Assembly: GCF_029946185.1 (NCBI RefSeq)
Contig: NZ_JAQSEA010000042.1
Location: forward strand, 1-64,000
DNA length: 64,000 nt
Direction of reading: 5' to 3'
From: Prosthecobacter sp.
GTDB taxonomy: Bacteria; Verrucomicrobiota; Verrucomicrobiia; Verrucomicrobiales; Verrucomicrobiaceae
Within the stretch, counting starts at the first letter, position 1, and each line of letters starts with the position of its first letter. The position numbers were made by a program, and so were the translations under genes. Below are positions 45,013-54,026 of this stretch, piece after piece. The notes under the pieces are model-generated. The model was not told where the DNA came from. It ran no database searches and was given only the letters and a program-made list of their open reading frames with translations.

Positions 45013-45879
45013 TCACCTCCCCGCCATGCCGCGAAATTTTTGCCGGTAGGCGCTCGGGGTGGTCTCCATCACCTCGCGGAAGCGCCGGTTGAAGTTCGCC
45101 AGATTGCGATAACCGCAGTCCATCGCGATGTCCGTGATGTTTGACACATCCTCCGCCAGCATGCCGCAGGCACGGCCAATGCGCACCTCGTTCACATACT
45201 GCGGCACGGTCTTGCCTGTGCGTGAATGGAAGAAGCGGCTGAACGCACCCAGACTGAGGTGCGCCAGCTTTGCCAGACGCTCACGATCAATTTCCTCGGT
45301 CAGATGCGTGTGAATGAAGTCGATCACCCGCTCCATCCGCCCTTGGTCGGCAGACTCCAGCTTGGGCTCGAAGTTGGAGCTGGCCAGCGCCTTCAGATCA
45401 TCTGCCCCGGCCAGCGCATTGAGCACCGCCAGCAGTTCAATCACCCGTGCCAGACCTTCGCTGCCAGCGAGACGCTTCATGTGCTCCGTCACCACCGCAC
45501 GGGCGGCACCGCGCACCTCCAGCCCACGCGCCGCACGCTGCAGCAGCCGCCTCACCAGCTCCATCTCCGGCAGCGCCATGAAATCACGCCCCAGGAAATC
45601 CTCATCAAAACGCACGATGATGGCATTCACCCGCCGCGACTTCGCGCTCGTGTCCTGATGCCAGACATGCGGCAGATTGGCTCCAATCAGCACGATGTCT
45701 CCATCTGTAAGCGCACTGATATTATCCCCCACCACCCGGTGCCCGCGACTCTCTATCGCCAGCGTCAGCTGGAATTCCGGATGAAAATGCCACCGCGTCC
45801 CATAGTCCAACGCACGTACCGTCTCACAGTGGAAGGACTCCCACTGACGCTTGGGGACTTTCTCGAAAACGGGCTTCAT
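45013..45879 (-). CDS. AraC-family transcriptional regulator
   Basis: A 288-residue regulator. The N-terminal cupin-like sensing domain (YGTRWHFHPEFQLTLAIESRGHRVVGDNI, then GDIVLIGANLPHVWHQD) is followed by an AraC DNA-binding domain with two helix-turn-helices (IDRERLAKLAHLSLGAFSRFFHSRTGKTVPQYVNEVRIGRACGML... and ITDIAMDCGYRNLANFNRRFREVMETTPSAYRQ). The cupin pattern suggests it senses a sugar. Its start codon lies 6 bases from an inverted-repeat element, so that element occupies its promoter region. Confidence 0.9.
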   Translation of the reverse strand: MKPVFEKVPKRQWESFHCETVRALDYGTRWHFHPEFQLTLAIESRGHRVVGDNISALTDGDIVLIGANLPHVWHQDTSAKSRRVNAIIVRFDEDFLGRDFMALPEMELVRRLLQRAARGLEVRGAARAVVTEHMKRLAGSEGLARVIELLAVLNALAGADDLKALASSNFEPKLESADQGRMERVIDFIHTHLTEEIDRERLAKLAHLSLGAFSRFFHSRTGKTVPQYVNEVRIGRACGMLAEDVSNITDIAMDCGYRNLANFNRRFREVMETTPSAYRQKFRGMAGR

Positions 45880-45884
45880 AGGGG

Positions 45885-46359
45885 CTAGTTGCTGGATTCT
45901 CGATGTTGGATGCTGGATCCAGAATGTCTATTTTGAGGATCGGTGGCCTTGTCGGACAGCTTGGATGAAGAGATTTAGCTTTTTGCCGAGGTGTGTGAGG
46001 TTTTCGTGGAGACTGGCATAGAGTGTTTCATCCGTGAGGGTGCCAGTTTCGCGCAGAGTGTCCAGATGATCAATGGTTTCGTCATTTGATGCCAGGGCGT
46101 AGGTCAAGCGTAGCACAAAATCCTGTTTGTACTCACGCCTACCATAGCCTTCCACGATGGTGGAGCGAACCGACTTCGATGAACGACGAATCTGCGAACC
46201 TTGTTCATACAACTCAAACTTTGGGAGCGTATTCAAAGTCATGGTGTGGATTTCAATCGAGGATTGCTTAGCTAACTGCCAGATGTCGAGATTTTGATAG
46301 CTCATATAACCACCCATTTTCAGACATCCAGCATCCAACATCGAGAATCCAGCAACTAG
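45885..46359. mobile_element. 475-bp element with perfect 34-bp inverted repeats
   Basis: Positions 45885-45918 and 46326-46359 are perfect inverted copies of one another over 34 bases. Each begins CTAGTTGCTGGATTCTCGAT from the outside and has GGATGCTGGAT at its inner end. The outer CTAG is palindromic and could be a 4-base target duplication or part of the repeat. The only gene inside is the four-helix-bundle protein at 45928-46305. The element fills the space between prfB (whose stop codon it supplies) and the AraC start. This is the layout of an rRNA-type intervening sequence sitting outside rRNA, or of a cargo-bearing miniature mobile element. Confidence 0.75.
45928..46305 (-). CDS. Four-helix bundle protein (bS23/IVP family)
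   Basis: A 125-residue protein from the Met at 46305 ([20 protein letters not shown]). It belongs to the S23/23S rRNA intervening-sequence protein family: the N-terminal NLDIWQLAK, then [53 protein letters not shown], the usual family signature. Related bundles are accessory proteins (bAvd) of diversity-generating retroelements or lie inside 23S rRNA introns-like insertions. Here it stands alone between inverted repeats, with no reverse transcriptase or rRNA nearby. Its function is unknown. Confidence 0.88.
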   Translation of the reverse strand: MSYQNLDIWQLAKQSSIEIHTMTLNTLPKFELYEQGSQIRRSSKSVRSTIVEGYGRREYKQDFVLRLTYALASNDETIDHLDTLRETGTLTDETLYASLHENLTHLGKKLNLFIQAVRQGHRSSK

Positions 46360-47505
46360 ACGTCGTCGTCCTTGTCGTTGTCGCCGGCTTTCCGGCCGCG
46401 CAGCTTGGCTTCCATGAAGGCATCTAGGTCACCGTCCATGACGGCCTGCACACTGCTGGTCTTTTCGCCCGTGCGGTGATCTTTGACCATCTGGTAGGGC
46501 TGGAAAACGTAGCTGCGAATCTGGCTGCCCCAGCCGATGTCGCTCTTCTCGCCATACTGGCGGTCGATCTCAGCCTGACGCTTGTCTTCTTCGATCTGGT
46601 AGAGCTTCGCCTTGAGCATCGCCATCGCTTTGGCACGGTTTTTCGGCTGGCTGCGTTCGATCTGGCAGGCCACAATCACGCCACTGGGAAGATGCGTAAG
46701 TCGCACGGCCGTTTCCACCTTGTTCACGTTCTGCCCGCCTTTGCCGCCCGCACGGTAGGTGTCCACGCGCAGATCTTCATCGCGCACGATAATGTCGATC
46801 TCCTCTTCGGAGTCAGGCGTCACGTCAATCGAGGCAAAACTCGTATGGCGCTTCTTCGCCGCATCAAACGGCGAGATGCGTACGAGGCGGTGCACGCCGC
46901 GCTCAGTTTGCAGGAAACCAAAAGCGTTTTCTCCGATGATTTCGAGCGTCGCGGAGCGCGTGCCCACGTCATCACCCGCTTCATGGTCGATAAGCTCGAC
47001 CTTGTACCCACGGCGCTGGCACCAGCGCTGATACATGCGCATCAGCATGTCCGCCCAGTCACAGGCCTCCGTGCCACCGGCTCCGGAATGGATGGTGATA
47101 AAAGCATTGCCACTGTCAAACGGCCCGCTGAGAAGCTGGCTCAGCTCAAAGGTGGAGACATCCTTTTCGAGCGTCCTGTGCTCCTGCTCAACCTCACGCC
47201 ACGTATCCGTGTCGCCCGCTTCTTTGGCCAGCTCGATGAGCCCGTCAAAGTCGCCAGCACGACCTTCCAGATCCTGCAAAGGTCCTATTTTCTTTTTGAT
47301 GACATTCGTGCGGTCGATCGTCTTGCGCGCCGCATTCGCGTCATCCCAGAAGCCAGGGGCCGCCAGGCGGTCCTCCAGCATGGCCAGTTCGTCTTTTAGT
47401 TTCGGGACGTCAAAGATACCTCCGGAGCTCACTCAACCTTGCCTTGAGGGCAGTAGTGTCGAGAGATTGGAGGTCGGTAAGGATGGTCTTGCTGGTCTTT
47501 TCCAT
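46356..47505 (-). CDS. prfB: Peptide chain release factor 2, with programmed +1 frameshift
   Basis: Recognises UGA and UAA and releases the finished chain. The zero frame starts at the ATG at 47505 ([16 protein letters not shown]...) and reaches an in-frame TGA at 47412-47410 after CTT. The site is CGGAGGTATCTTTGAC, as in E. coli (an SD-like GGAGG, CTT, TGA, C); ribosomes slip +1 and continue from GAC at 47411. The total is about 382 residues. RF2 marks are SPF (VRISPF) and the catalytic GGQ ([11 protein letters not shown]). The stop TAG at 46358-46356 lies in the end of the adjacent inverted repeat. Confidence 0.97.
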
Positions 47506-47554
47506 GCAGCGTAGATAAAGGCTTGGCGTGCCGAGTTCAACGCCTTTTGTCATC

Positions 47555-48100
47555 ATGGAAAAAACCGAGGCCATCCTCATCGGACGCACGCGCTACGCGG
47601 AGAGCAGCCTCATTGTACAATGGTGCTCGCCGGAGGTCGGCCTGTTCAAAACGATGGCCAAGGGATCACTGCGGCCCAAATCACCGCACTACGGCGTGCT
47701 GGACCTGTTCGTTTCCGCCGAGTTGAGCTTCGTCCGCAGCAAATCAAGCGACCTGCACACCCTCGCCGAGGCCCGCTGGACCAATCCGCGCCTCGGCCTG
47801 CGTGAAAGCTACGGCCGCGTGCTCGCCGCCACCTACCTCGTCAAGCTCATTACCCTCGTCGCCGAAACCGACTCTCCCATCCCCGAGATTCACGAACTCC
47901 TCGTCAAAGCCCTCGACTACCTCGCCGCGAAAGATCCCGTCCCCGCTCTGATCACCCGCTTCGAGCAGCGCCTCGCCGAAATGCTCGGCATCATCCCCGA
48001 AGGCGAAACCGGCATGGCCGCCGCGGCCATCGAAGACAGCTTCCACCGCAAACTCCCCGTGCAGCGACGACAACTGGCGGACTGGATGTCCAAAAAGTAG
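47555..48100 (+). CDS. recO: DNA repair protein RecO-like, short
   Basis: RecO loads RecA with RecF and RecR at gapped DNA. The 181 residues from the ATG at 47555 show the N-terminal OB-fold pattern: EAILIGRTRYAESSLIVQWCSPEVGLFKTMAKGSLRPKS and GVLDLFVSAELSFV. A helical C-terminal part follows (GRVLAATYLVKLITLVAETDSPIPEIHELLVKAL). RecO is usually about 240 residues; this one is short and lacks a zinc-binding Cys cluster. It is divergent from prfB with 49 bases between starts. Confidence 0.7.
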   Translation: MEKTEAILIGRTRYAESSLIVQWCSPEVGLFKTMAKGSLRPKSPHYGVLDLFVSAELSFVRSKSSDLHTLAEARWTNPRLGLRESYGRVLAATYLVKLITLVAETDSPIPEIHELLVKALDYLAAKDPVPALITRFEQRLAEMLGIIPEGETGMAAAAIEDSFHRKLPVQRRQLADWMSKK

Positions 48101-48103
48101 CGA

Positions 48104-48628
48104 CTACTTCAGCGCAGCCTCAATCGCAGTCATCAGCTCCGGCGAATCCGGCCCCACATCCGAGCCGAAGTGCTTCAGTACCTTGCCATCCTTGCCGATG
48201 AGGAATTTTTCAAAGTTCCAGCCCACTTCGCCACCCGCAGCAGATTGCAGCGCAGCGTACAGCGGGTGCTTGGCATCCCCCTTGATCGCCACCTTGGCAA
48301 ACATGGGAAAAGTCACCTTGTAGTTGAGCGAGCAGAAAGTCTTGATCTCCGCCTCGCTGCCTGGCTCCTGTCCGCCAAAATCGTTGCAGGGAAAACCAAG
48401 CACCATCAGCCCCTTCCCACTCATCTTTTCATGCAGCGCCTGCAAGCCGGCATACTGAGGTGTGTACCCGCACTCGGAGGCCACATTCACAATCAGCAGC
48501 ACCTTGCCCGCATAGGCCTTGAGCGTGGTTTCTTTCCCGTCGATGTCCTTGACCGCAATATCTTGAACGTGGGTGTCAGCAGCGAAAGCCATGGAGGTCA
48601 TGAGGAGGGAAAGGAGCAGGGTTTTCAT
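48104..48628 (-). CDS. Glutathione peroxidase-family protein, exported
   Basis: Thiol peroxidase of about 174 residues, start at 48628 with a signal peptide (MKTLLLSLLMTSMAFAADT). It shows the GPx marks: NVASECGYTPQYAGLQAL with Cys instead of selenocysteine, FPCNDFGGQEPGSEAEIKTFC with the catalytic Gln, and WNFEKFLIGKDGKV with the Trp/Asn. It probably reduces peroxides in the periplasm, using thioredoxin-like donors. It lies 41 bases after the ABC ATPase gene in a leftward cluster. Confidence 0.92.
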   Translation of the reverse strand: MKTLLLSLLMTSMAFAADTHVQDIAVKDIDGKETTLKAYAGKVLLIVNVASECGYTPQYAGLQALHEKMSGKGLMVLGFPCNDFGGQEPGSEAEIKTFCSLNYKVTFPMFAKVAIKGDAKHPLYAALQSAAGGEVGWNFEKFLIGKDGKVLKHFGSDVGPDSPELMTAIEAALK

Positions 48629-48668
48629 GTGGAAAAATGAACGCGGCAACTGCCGTCTTGGTTTCACC

Positions 48669-49388
48669 TCATTCCACCATGCTCAGAAAGATGTCCTCAA
48701 GCCGCCGCCCACGCTTTTCGTGATCCCGACGCAGTTCCTCCAGCGTGCCCAGTGCAATGAGCTTGCCGTGATGAATGATGCCAATACGATCAGCGAGCTC
48801 TTCAGCGATGTTCAGCAAGTGCGTGCTCATCAGCACCGTGGTCCCCGCCTGGCTGCGTTCCTTGATCTCCCGCTTCACCGTGCGGGCATGGATGGGGTCC
48901 AGCCCCACCATCGGCTCGTCAATGACAAAAACCTTCGGGTCATGCAGCAGCGCACTGGCGATGGCGAGGCGCTGCCGCGTGCCGTGGCTGAGGTTTTCAA
49001 TGCGCTGCCGTGAGTACTCGTGCAGGGCAAATTTAGTAAACAGTGCGTTGGTCTGCGCCGTCGCATGATCCAGATCCATCTCAAACAGCTCGGCAATGAA
49101 TTCCATGAACTCCACCGGCGTAAGCTTCTCATAAAACACCGCCACATCCGGCACATACCCGAGCAATGACTTGGCCTGCATGGATTCCAGTTGCACGTCG
49201 TGCCCGCACAGCCTCACACGTCCGGCATCCGGCTTCATCAGACCCGTGAGCAGCTTCATCGCAGTGGTCTTACCGGCACCATTCGGCCCCAGGAAGGCAA
49301 ACAGTTCGCCCGGTTGGATGGTGAGATTCAAGCCATCCAGCGCCCGCAGTTCGCCATAGTTCATCGTGAGGTCTTCAATCTCGATCAT
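48669..49388 (-). CDS. ABC transporter ATP-binding protein
   Basis: A 239-residue ATPase: Walker A GPNGAGKTT, signature LSHGTRQRLAIASALL (unusual H for G in LSHGT), Walker B FVIDEPMVGLD and the switch His in STHLL. Its overall type (ENLSHGTRQR; EERSQAGTTVLMSTHLLNIAEELADRIGIIHHG) resembles drug/lipid-type exporters such as CcmA/NatA. No permease gene is adjacent, so its partner is elsewhere or it acts with the membrane protein encoded upstream. Confidence 0.88.
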   Translation of the reverse strand: MIEIEDLTMNYGELRALDGLNLTIQPGELFAFLGPNGAGKTTAMKLLTGLMKPDAGRVRLCGHDVQLESMQAKSLLGYVPDVAVFYEKLTPVEFMEFIAELFEMDLDHATAQTNALFTKFALHEYSRQRIENLSHGTRQRLAIASALLHDPKVFVIDEPMVGLDPIHARTVKREIKERSQAGTTVLMSTHLLNIAEELADRIGIIHHGKLIALGTLEELRRDHEKRGRRLEDIFLSMVE

Positions 49389-49406
49389 GCTTCAAAAGGG
49401 TTCAAA

Positions 49407-50207
49407 TCAATGCGCCGCGTCCTGCAGTCCGTGGATGGTGGGCTCCAGCAGCACGTAGTCGTCTGGAAGGTCAATGCGCGCAAGCTCACCCGCTTCAGTG
49501 AAGATCATTTTGACCTCGTACATTCCCATGATCGGCAGCGTGAGCACAAAGCACTTCCGCTGCCTGCCCGCGAGCATCATCATGCCCTCCCGCGCCTGCA
49601 GCTTCATCGCATCCTTGTTCTCCGGCTGTGTGCTTGTTTTTGGGAAGCTTGCACCCATCAGCGAGAGCATGGCCAGCGCACTGTTCTGACCGCCCCCCAT
49701 GCCCATGAGCAGCTTCACATCCTCGGAATTCATCACCACACGCTCCCCCTCCTTCACCAGGACTTCAGGCGCTGATTGCGTTTCGTTCCATGACAGGCGC
49801 ATGCTCGCATCACGCTGTGGAAAACTGGCTTTGATGGCTAGGTTTTGCCAGCGCTCACCATCGGCCAGTGTGCAGCCGAGCCTCCAACTGGCCACAATGC
49901 TTCGCGCTTCGTCGTCCGGAGCCACCTCCTCCACTGCCCCATGGCCGATCAATTCATACACCGTCTGATGATCCTGCTTGATGCGACGATTGACCTGAAG
50001 GTTCGCGTGACCGATTTTTTCGCTCTGATGGTAGAGATGCAGCGTGCAGCCGAAGGTTTCCGACTGCCGCAAAAACAAATCCATCACCATGCGCGGCGGC
50101 ACAATGGCAAATCGTGAAGCTTCGGGGAAATAGATGTCACGAACCAGCAGTCCGGACATCACCGCCCAGAAAATCACCGCCAACATTGCCGCCACACGCC
50201 AGATCAT
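49407..50207 (-). CDS. Single-pass membrane protein, unknown function
   Basis: A 266-residue protein, start at 50207 with a signal-anchor (MIWRVAAMLAVIFWAVMSGLLVRDIYFP). The exported part is strand-rich: LFLRQSETFGCTLHLYHQSEKIGHANLQVNRR, a YELIGHGAVEEV region, and MKLQAREGMMMLAGRQRKCFVLTLPIMGMYEVKMIFTEAGELARIDLPDDYVLLEP at the end. I do not recognise it. It is 18 bases upstream of the ABC ATPase gene on the same strand and likely belongs to the same operon. Confidence 0.7.
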   Translation of the reverse strand: MIWRVAAMLAVIFWAVMSGLLVRDIYFPEASRFAIVPPRMVMDLFLRQSETFGCTLHLYHQSEKIGHANLQVNRRIKQDHQTVYELIGHGAVEEVAPDDEARSIVASWRLGCTLADGERWQNLAIKASFPQRDASMRLSWNETQSAPEVLVKEGERVVMNSEDVKLLMGMGGGQNSALAMLSLMGASFPKTSTQPENKDAMKLQAREGMMMLAGRQRKCFVLTLPIMGMYEVKMIFTEAGELARIDLPDDYVLLEPTIHGLQDAAH

Positions 50208-50298
50208 GGTTAAATAGTAGTCAGGAAACGACAGTGGTGGCAAGCACCTCGACACGGCACTGCAAAAAAACTCGCCAGCACAGCCTGCATTTGCCACG

Positions 50299-51765
50299 AT
50301 GCGCAGCATGCGCCTGCTGCTTGCCCTCCTCCTCACCTCCCTCACTCTTTCCGCCGCTGATCAGCGCCCGCCCAATGTGGTGCTCATTTTGGTCGATGAT
50401 CTTGGCTACGCCGACCTCGGCTGCTTCGGCGCGGAGAAGATCAAGACGCCCCACATGGACCGCATGGCGGCAGAGGGAATGAAGTTCACGAATTTCTACG
50501 TAGCGCAGGCAGTCTGCAGCGCCTCACGCGCGGCCCTGCTGACCGGATGCTACGCCAACCGCGTCGGCATGCAGGGTGCCTTAAACCACACCAGCAAAGA
50601 GGGCCTCCATCCCGATGAATGGCTGCTACCGGAAATGTGCAAGGCGCAGGGCTATGCAACCGCCGCCTTCGGCAAATGGCACCTCGGCACCGATCTGCTG
50701 TTCAATCCCCTGCGCAATGGCTTCGATGAATTTCTTGGCATTCCCTATTCAAACGACAACAGCAAATACCACCCCTCCCTGGCGCAGGAGATGCCACCCC
50801 TGCCCTTTTACGACGGCTTGAAAGTCATCGAAACCGATCCCGATCAAAGCCAGTTCACCCACCGCTTCACGGAAAGAGCGACCACCTTCATCGAGATGCA
50901 CAAGGATCAGCCCTTCTTCATCTACGTCCCCCATGTGATGCCCCATGTGCCCATCTTTGCCTCCCACGCCTTTCGCGGCCAGTCCAGCGCCGGACTCTAT
51001 GGCGATGTCGTGCAGGAGATCGACTGGTCCGTGGGCCAGATCCTCGACACGATCAAGCGCTGCGGTATTGATCAAAACACACTTGTCATCCTCTTCTCCG
51101 ACAACGGCCCCTTCCTCAGCTACGGCAATCACGCCGGCAGCGCCAAACCCCTGCGCGAGGGCAAACTGACCACCTTCGATGGCGGCGTCCGCAGCCCCTT
51201 CATCGCCCGCTGGCCCGGCCATGTGCCCGCCACCCAGGTCTGCGATGAACCCGTGATGGAAATCGACCTCCTTCCAACCATTGCCCGCTTGATCGGCGGA
51301 AAACTCTCCGAGCGCAAAATCGACGGCAAAGACATCCTCGATCTTCTGGAAGGAAAGCCGGGCGCCAAATCACCGCATAAGTCCCTGGTGTTCTACGGCG
51401 GCGATGAACTTCAGGCCATCCGCAGCGGCCCATGGAAGCTGCACTTCCCCCATCCCTACATCACCGTGGACGGTGAACCCGGCCGCGATGGCAAACCGTC
51501 ACGCTTTGGCCAGATGAAACCCAAGGCCATCACCCAGAGCGGCATCGCAGGCATCGCCTCACGCCATGGCTACCGTGTGGAAAACATCGGCCTGTCATTG
51601 TTCAATCTCAATGACGACCCCGGTGAAACACACAATCTCGCCAAAGAACATCCCGAGATCGTCGAGCAGCTCCAAAAGCTCGCCGAACCCACCCGCAAAG
51701 AACTCGGCGACACCCTCCTAAAAATCAAAGGCACGGAAAACCGCCCCCTGGGAATGGCCCCCTGA
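50299..51765 (+). CDS. Secreted sulfatase 1
   Basis: Arylsulfatase family, 488 residues, with a signal peptide (MRLLLALLLTSLTLSAAD). The Ca-binding start NVVLILVDDLGYADLGCFG and the formylglycine site CSASRAALLTG are intact: Cys with A/P and Arg in C-x-A-x-R order. GKWHLG and an active-site NGPFLSYGNHAG also fit. It releases sulfate from sulfated glycans; the substrate is unknown. The ATG at 50308 is an alternative start. It is divergent from the membrane-protein gene at 49407-50207 and convergent with the M48 gene; a hairpin lies between the convergent stops. Confidence 0.93.
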   Translation: MRSMRLLLALLLTSLTLSAADQRPPNVVLILVDDLGYADLGCFGAEKIKTPHMDRMAAEGMKFTNFYVAQAVCSASRAALLTGCYANRVGMQGALNHTSKEGLHPDEWLLPEMCKAQGYATAAFGKWHLGTDLLFNPLRNGFDEFLGIPYSNDNSKYHPSLAQEMPPLPFYDGLKVIETDPDQSQFTHRFTERATTFIEMHKDQPFFIYVPHVMPHVPIFASHAFRGQSSAGLYGDVVQEIDWSVGQILDTIKRCGIDQNTLVILFSDNGPFLSYGNHAGSAKPLREGKLTTFDGGVRSPFIARWPGHVPATQVCDEPVMEIDLLPTIARLIGGKLSERKIDGKDILDLLEGKPGAKSPHKSLVFYGGDELQAIRSGPWKLHFPHPYITVDGEPGRDGKPSRFGQMKPKAITQSGIAGIASRHGYRVENIGLSLFNLNDDPGETHNLAKEHPEIVEQLQKLAEPTRKELGDTLLKIKGTENRPLGMAP

Positions 51766-51790
51766 ATATTCGCGCCAGCGTCCCCGGACA

Positions 51791-51811
51791 GCGGCGCTTC
51801 AGCGCCGCTTT
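51791..51811. terminator. Possible bidirectional terminator hairpin
   Basis: Perfect 8-base stem GCGGCGCT/AGCGCCGC with a two-base loop (TC), followed by TTT, in the 74-base gap between the convergent sulfatase and M48 genes. The T run is short, so termination is plausible but weak by this criterion. Confidence 0.45.
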
Positions 51812-51839
51812 CGAGCGTCCCTCGCTCCCCGCAAGCACC

Positions 51840-52703
51840 TCAGCGCCCCGCCCGCTCCTTCGCAATCACCTCGCGAATACGTTCCATCCGATTCGCAGGA
51901 TTAGGATGCGAACTCATGAAGTCAGATCCGCTCCCCCCACCGCTCGCCTCGGCCAAAATCTCCATCACACCGATGAGAGCCTCGGGATTGTAGCCCGCCT
52001 GCATCATGAACCGCACGCCCAGCGCGTCAGATTCCGATTCGTCATCACGGCTGAACTTCATCACCCGCCATTGCGCCACCATGTTGCCAATCTGCGCACC
52101 CGAGTTGTTGTTCCCGTCGGAAAACAGCACGCCAATCCCCTGCGCCAGACCACCCCATAGCTTGGAATTCGCCATCTGCTCATTCGAGTGGCGGCCCACC
52201 ACGTGCCCCATCTCATGGCCCAGCACACCCGCCAGTTGATCTTCAGATTTCAGGCGGCGAAACAGCGCCTCGGTGATAAAAATCTGCCCACCGGGTAGCG
52301 CAAAGGCGTTCACAGTTTCGCTGTCAGCCAGCAGATGAAATTTAAACTGATACGAGGTCTCCTTGGCTGCTGTGGATGCGATCAAACGCGCCCCGACCCG
52401 CTCAACCATCGCCCGCCCCTTGGCATCACGCGAGAGCCCACCGCTCTCCCGGATCATCTGCGGCGCGGATTGCAGCCCCAGCGCAATCTCCTCCTCCGGT
52501 GTTGCCAGCGCCAGTGTCTGTTCCCGACCCGTGAAGTCGTTGTGGTAGGGCGTGGTGGATATCCAGTGGTAAAGCAATGAACCCCCGATGATCAGCAGCC
52601 CCATGATGATGCGTGGGTTGATGCCCGAGCCGCTGCGCCCGCGATCATTCCCAAAAACGGATTTGCGACTGGAATTCAAGAGCCGGTGAAGCGTGGAGAT
52701 CAT
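51840..52703 (-). CDS. M48-family metallopeptidase
   Basis: Zinc protease of about 287 residues, start at 52703, with an N-terminal membrane helix (PRIIMGLLIIGGSLLYHWI). The HExxH motif is HEMGH (GVLGHEMGHVVGRHS) and the third ligand is the Glu in DDESESDALGVRFM. The order MxxxGFALPGGxIFITEALF-type (AFALPGGQIFITEALFRRL) is typical of BepA/LoiP-like periplasmic proteases that quality-check outer-membrane proteins. It is divergent from the AI-2E transporter gene. Confidence 0.92.
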   Translation of the reverse strand: MISTLHRLLNSSRKSVFGNDRGRSGSGINPRIIMGLLIIGGSLLYHWISTTPYHNDFTGREQTLALATPEEEIALGLQSAPQMIRESGGLSRDAKGRAMVERVGARLIASTAAKETSYQFKFHLLADSETVNAFALPGGQIFITEALFRRLKSEDQLAGVLGHEMGHVVGRHSNEQMANSKLWGGLAQGIGVLFSDGNNNSGAQIGNMVAQWRVMKFSRDDESESDALGVRFMMQAGYNPEALIGVMEILAEASGGGSGSDFMSSHPNPANRMERIREVIAKERAGR

Positions 52704-52765
52704 GGGTCGTTTTATACTGCATGGAAAAATCTTGAGCCAGCAGGTATTTTGCGGCATTGCAGATC

Positions 52766-53956
52766 ATGTCGTTGTTTCAGGAGAATGATCAGTCCGTGGA
52801 TTGGGGCCGCAAAGGCTCGCAGGCAGTCGTAACGCTGGCATGTCTGTTTGTCGTACTGACCGGCATGAAGGTCGCCGCCAATGTGCTGGTGCCTATCGTG
52901 TACGCATTCTTCCTCGCAGTGCTCAGCTACCCGATGGTGCGCTGGATGCGCCGTCACAAGGTTCCTGCCGGCCTGGCACTGGGCATCACCATGCTGATCA
53001 ATTTGGGCGTCCTTGCAGGCATGATCACCGTCGGCGTGCGTTTGCTCATCAGCTTCTGGAGAGATCTGCCGCATTACTTGCGCGGCCTCGAAAGGTATTC
53101 AAACGACCTCGGAGCCTGGCTCGAACTCAAGGGCGTGGCTGACGCCAAATCCATGCTGGGCGGTGTCTTCGACTGGAATACCCTCATTGGCTACGCCACC
53201 AAGCAGGATGTGGTGAGTAACCTCCCGGGATTGCTGGGCACCACCTTCGGCACTCTGGCCACTTTTCTCGCCAGCCTGATCATGATCATCATCGTCATGA
53301 TGTTCATCCTCATGGAAGCCCATGGCACCCAGAGCCGGCTGCATGCCGTGCATCTCTCCGGTGGCCCGGATCTCACCGGCCTCATGCGCAGCGCGGACGA
53401 CATCCAGAAATACCTCGGCGTCAAAACCCTCATCAGCGCCCTTACCGGCCTGCTCGCAGGCTTCTGGTGCTGGTTCTTCGACCTCCACTACCCGCTGCTG
53501 TGGGCGCTCCTGGCGTTCTTGTTCAACTACATCCCCGCCGTGGGCAGCACCGCCGCCTGCGTGCCTGCCATTGTGGAAGCTCTCGTGCAGCACGGTCCCG
53601 GCACCGCCATCTTTGTCGCCATCGGCTACGGCGGCATCAATTTCTTCCTCGATAACTTCGTGCAGCCCACCATGCTCGGCAATCGCTTCGGCATCTCACC
53701 ACTCGTCGTGATTCTCTCCGTCATCTTCTGGGGCTGGCTCTGGGGCCCCCTGGGCATGTTCCTCGCCGTACCGCTCACCATGGTCCTCAAAGTGCTGCTC
53801 GACAACAACGCCGAATTCAAGTGGATCTCCGTCGCCATGTCCAAAAAGAAAGTGCGCCACGGTGAAGTGGAAGTCGCAGGCTATGACCTGCACCTAAACG
53901 ATGACGTCACGATCGGCAGCGGCGCGAGCACAGAAACACCGGGGCGCGAGAAGTAA
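52766..53956 (+). CDS. AI-2E family transporter
   Basis: Integral membrane protein of 396 residues with eight predicted helices. I use the ATG at 52766; a TTG 9 bases upstream is the alternative. Family features are VYAFFLAVLSYPMVRWMRRHKVPAGLALGI near the start, a periplasmic-facing coil (YLRGLERYSNDLGAWLELKG), and the strong C-terminal block YPLLWALLAFLFNYIPAVGSTAACVPAIVEAL with FLDNFVQPTMLGNRFGISPLVVILSVIFWGWLWGPLGMFLAVPLT. Members export varied substrates, with AI-2 for TqsA; the substrate here is unknown. Confidence 0.92.
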   Translation: MSLFQENDQSVDWGRKGSQAVVTLACLFVVLTGMKVAANVLVPIVYAFFLAVLSYPMVRWMRRHKVPAGLALGITMLINLGVLAGMITVGVRLLISFWRDLPHYLRGLERYSNDLGAWLELKGVADAKSMLGGVFDWNTLIGYATKQDVVSNLPGLLGTTFGTLATFLASLIMIIIVMMFILMEAHGTQSRLHAVHLSGGPDLTGLMRSADDIQKYLGVKTLISALTGLLAGFWCWFFDLHYPLLWALLAFLFNYIPAVGSTAACVPAIVEALVQHGPGTAIFVAIGYGGINFFLDNFVQPTMLGNRFGISPLVVILSVIFWGWLWGPLGMFLAVPLTMVLKVLLDNNAEFKWISVAMSKKKVRHGEVEVAGYDLHLNDDVTIGSGASTETPGREK

Positions 53957-54026
53957 ACGCAATGAGAGAAAGCATCTCAAAAAGGATGCCTCTTGACCGC
54001 CGACTCGTTACGGATAGCCTCCTTTT

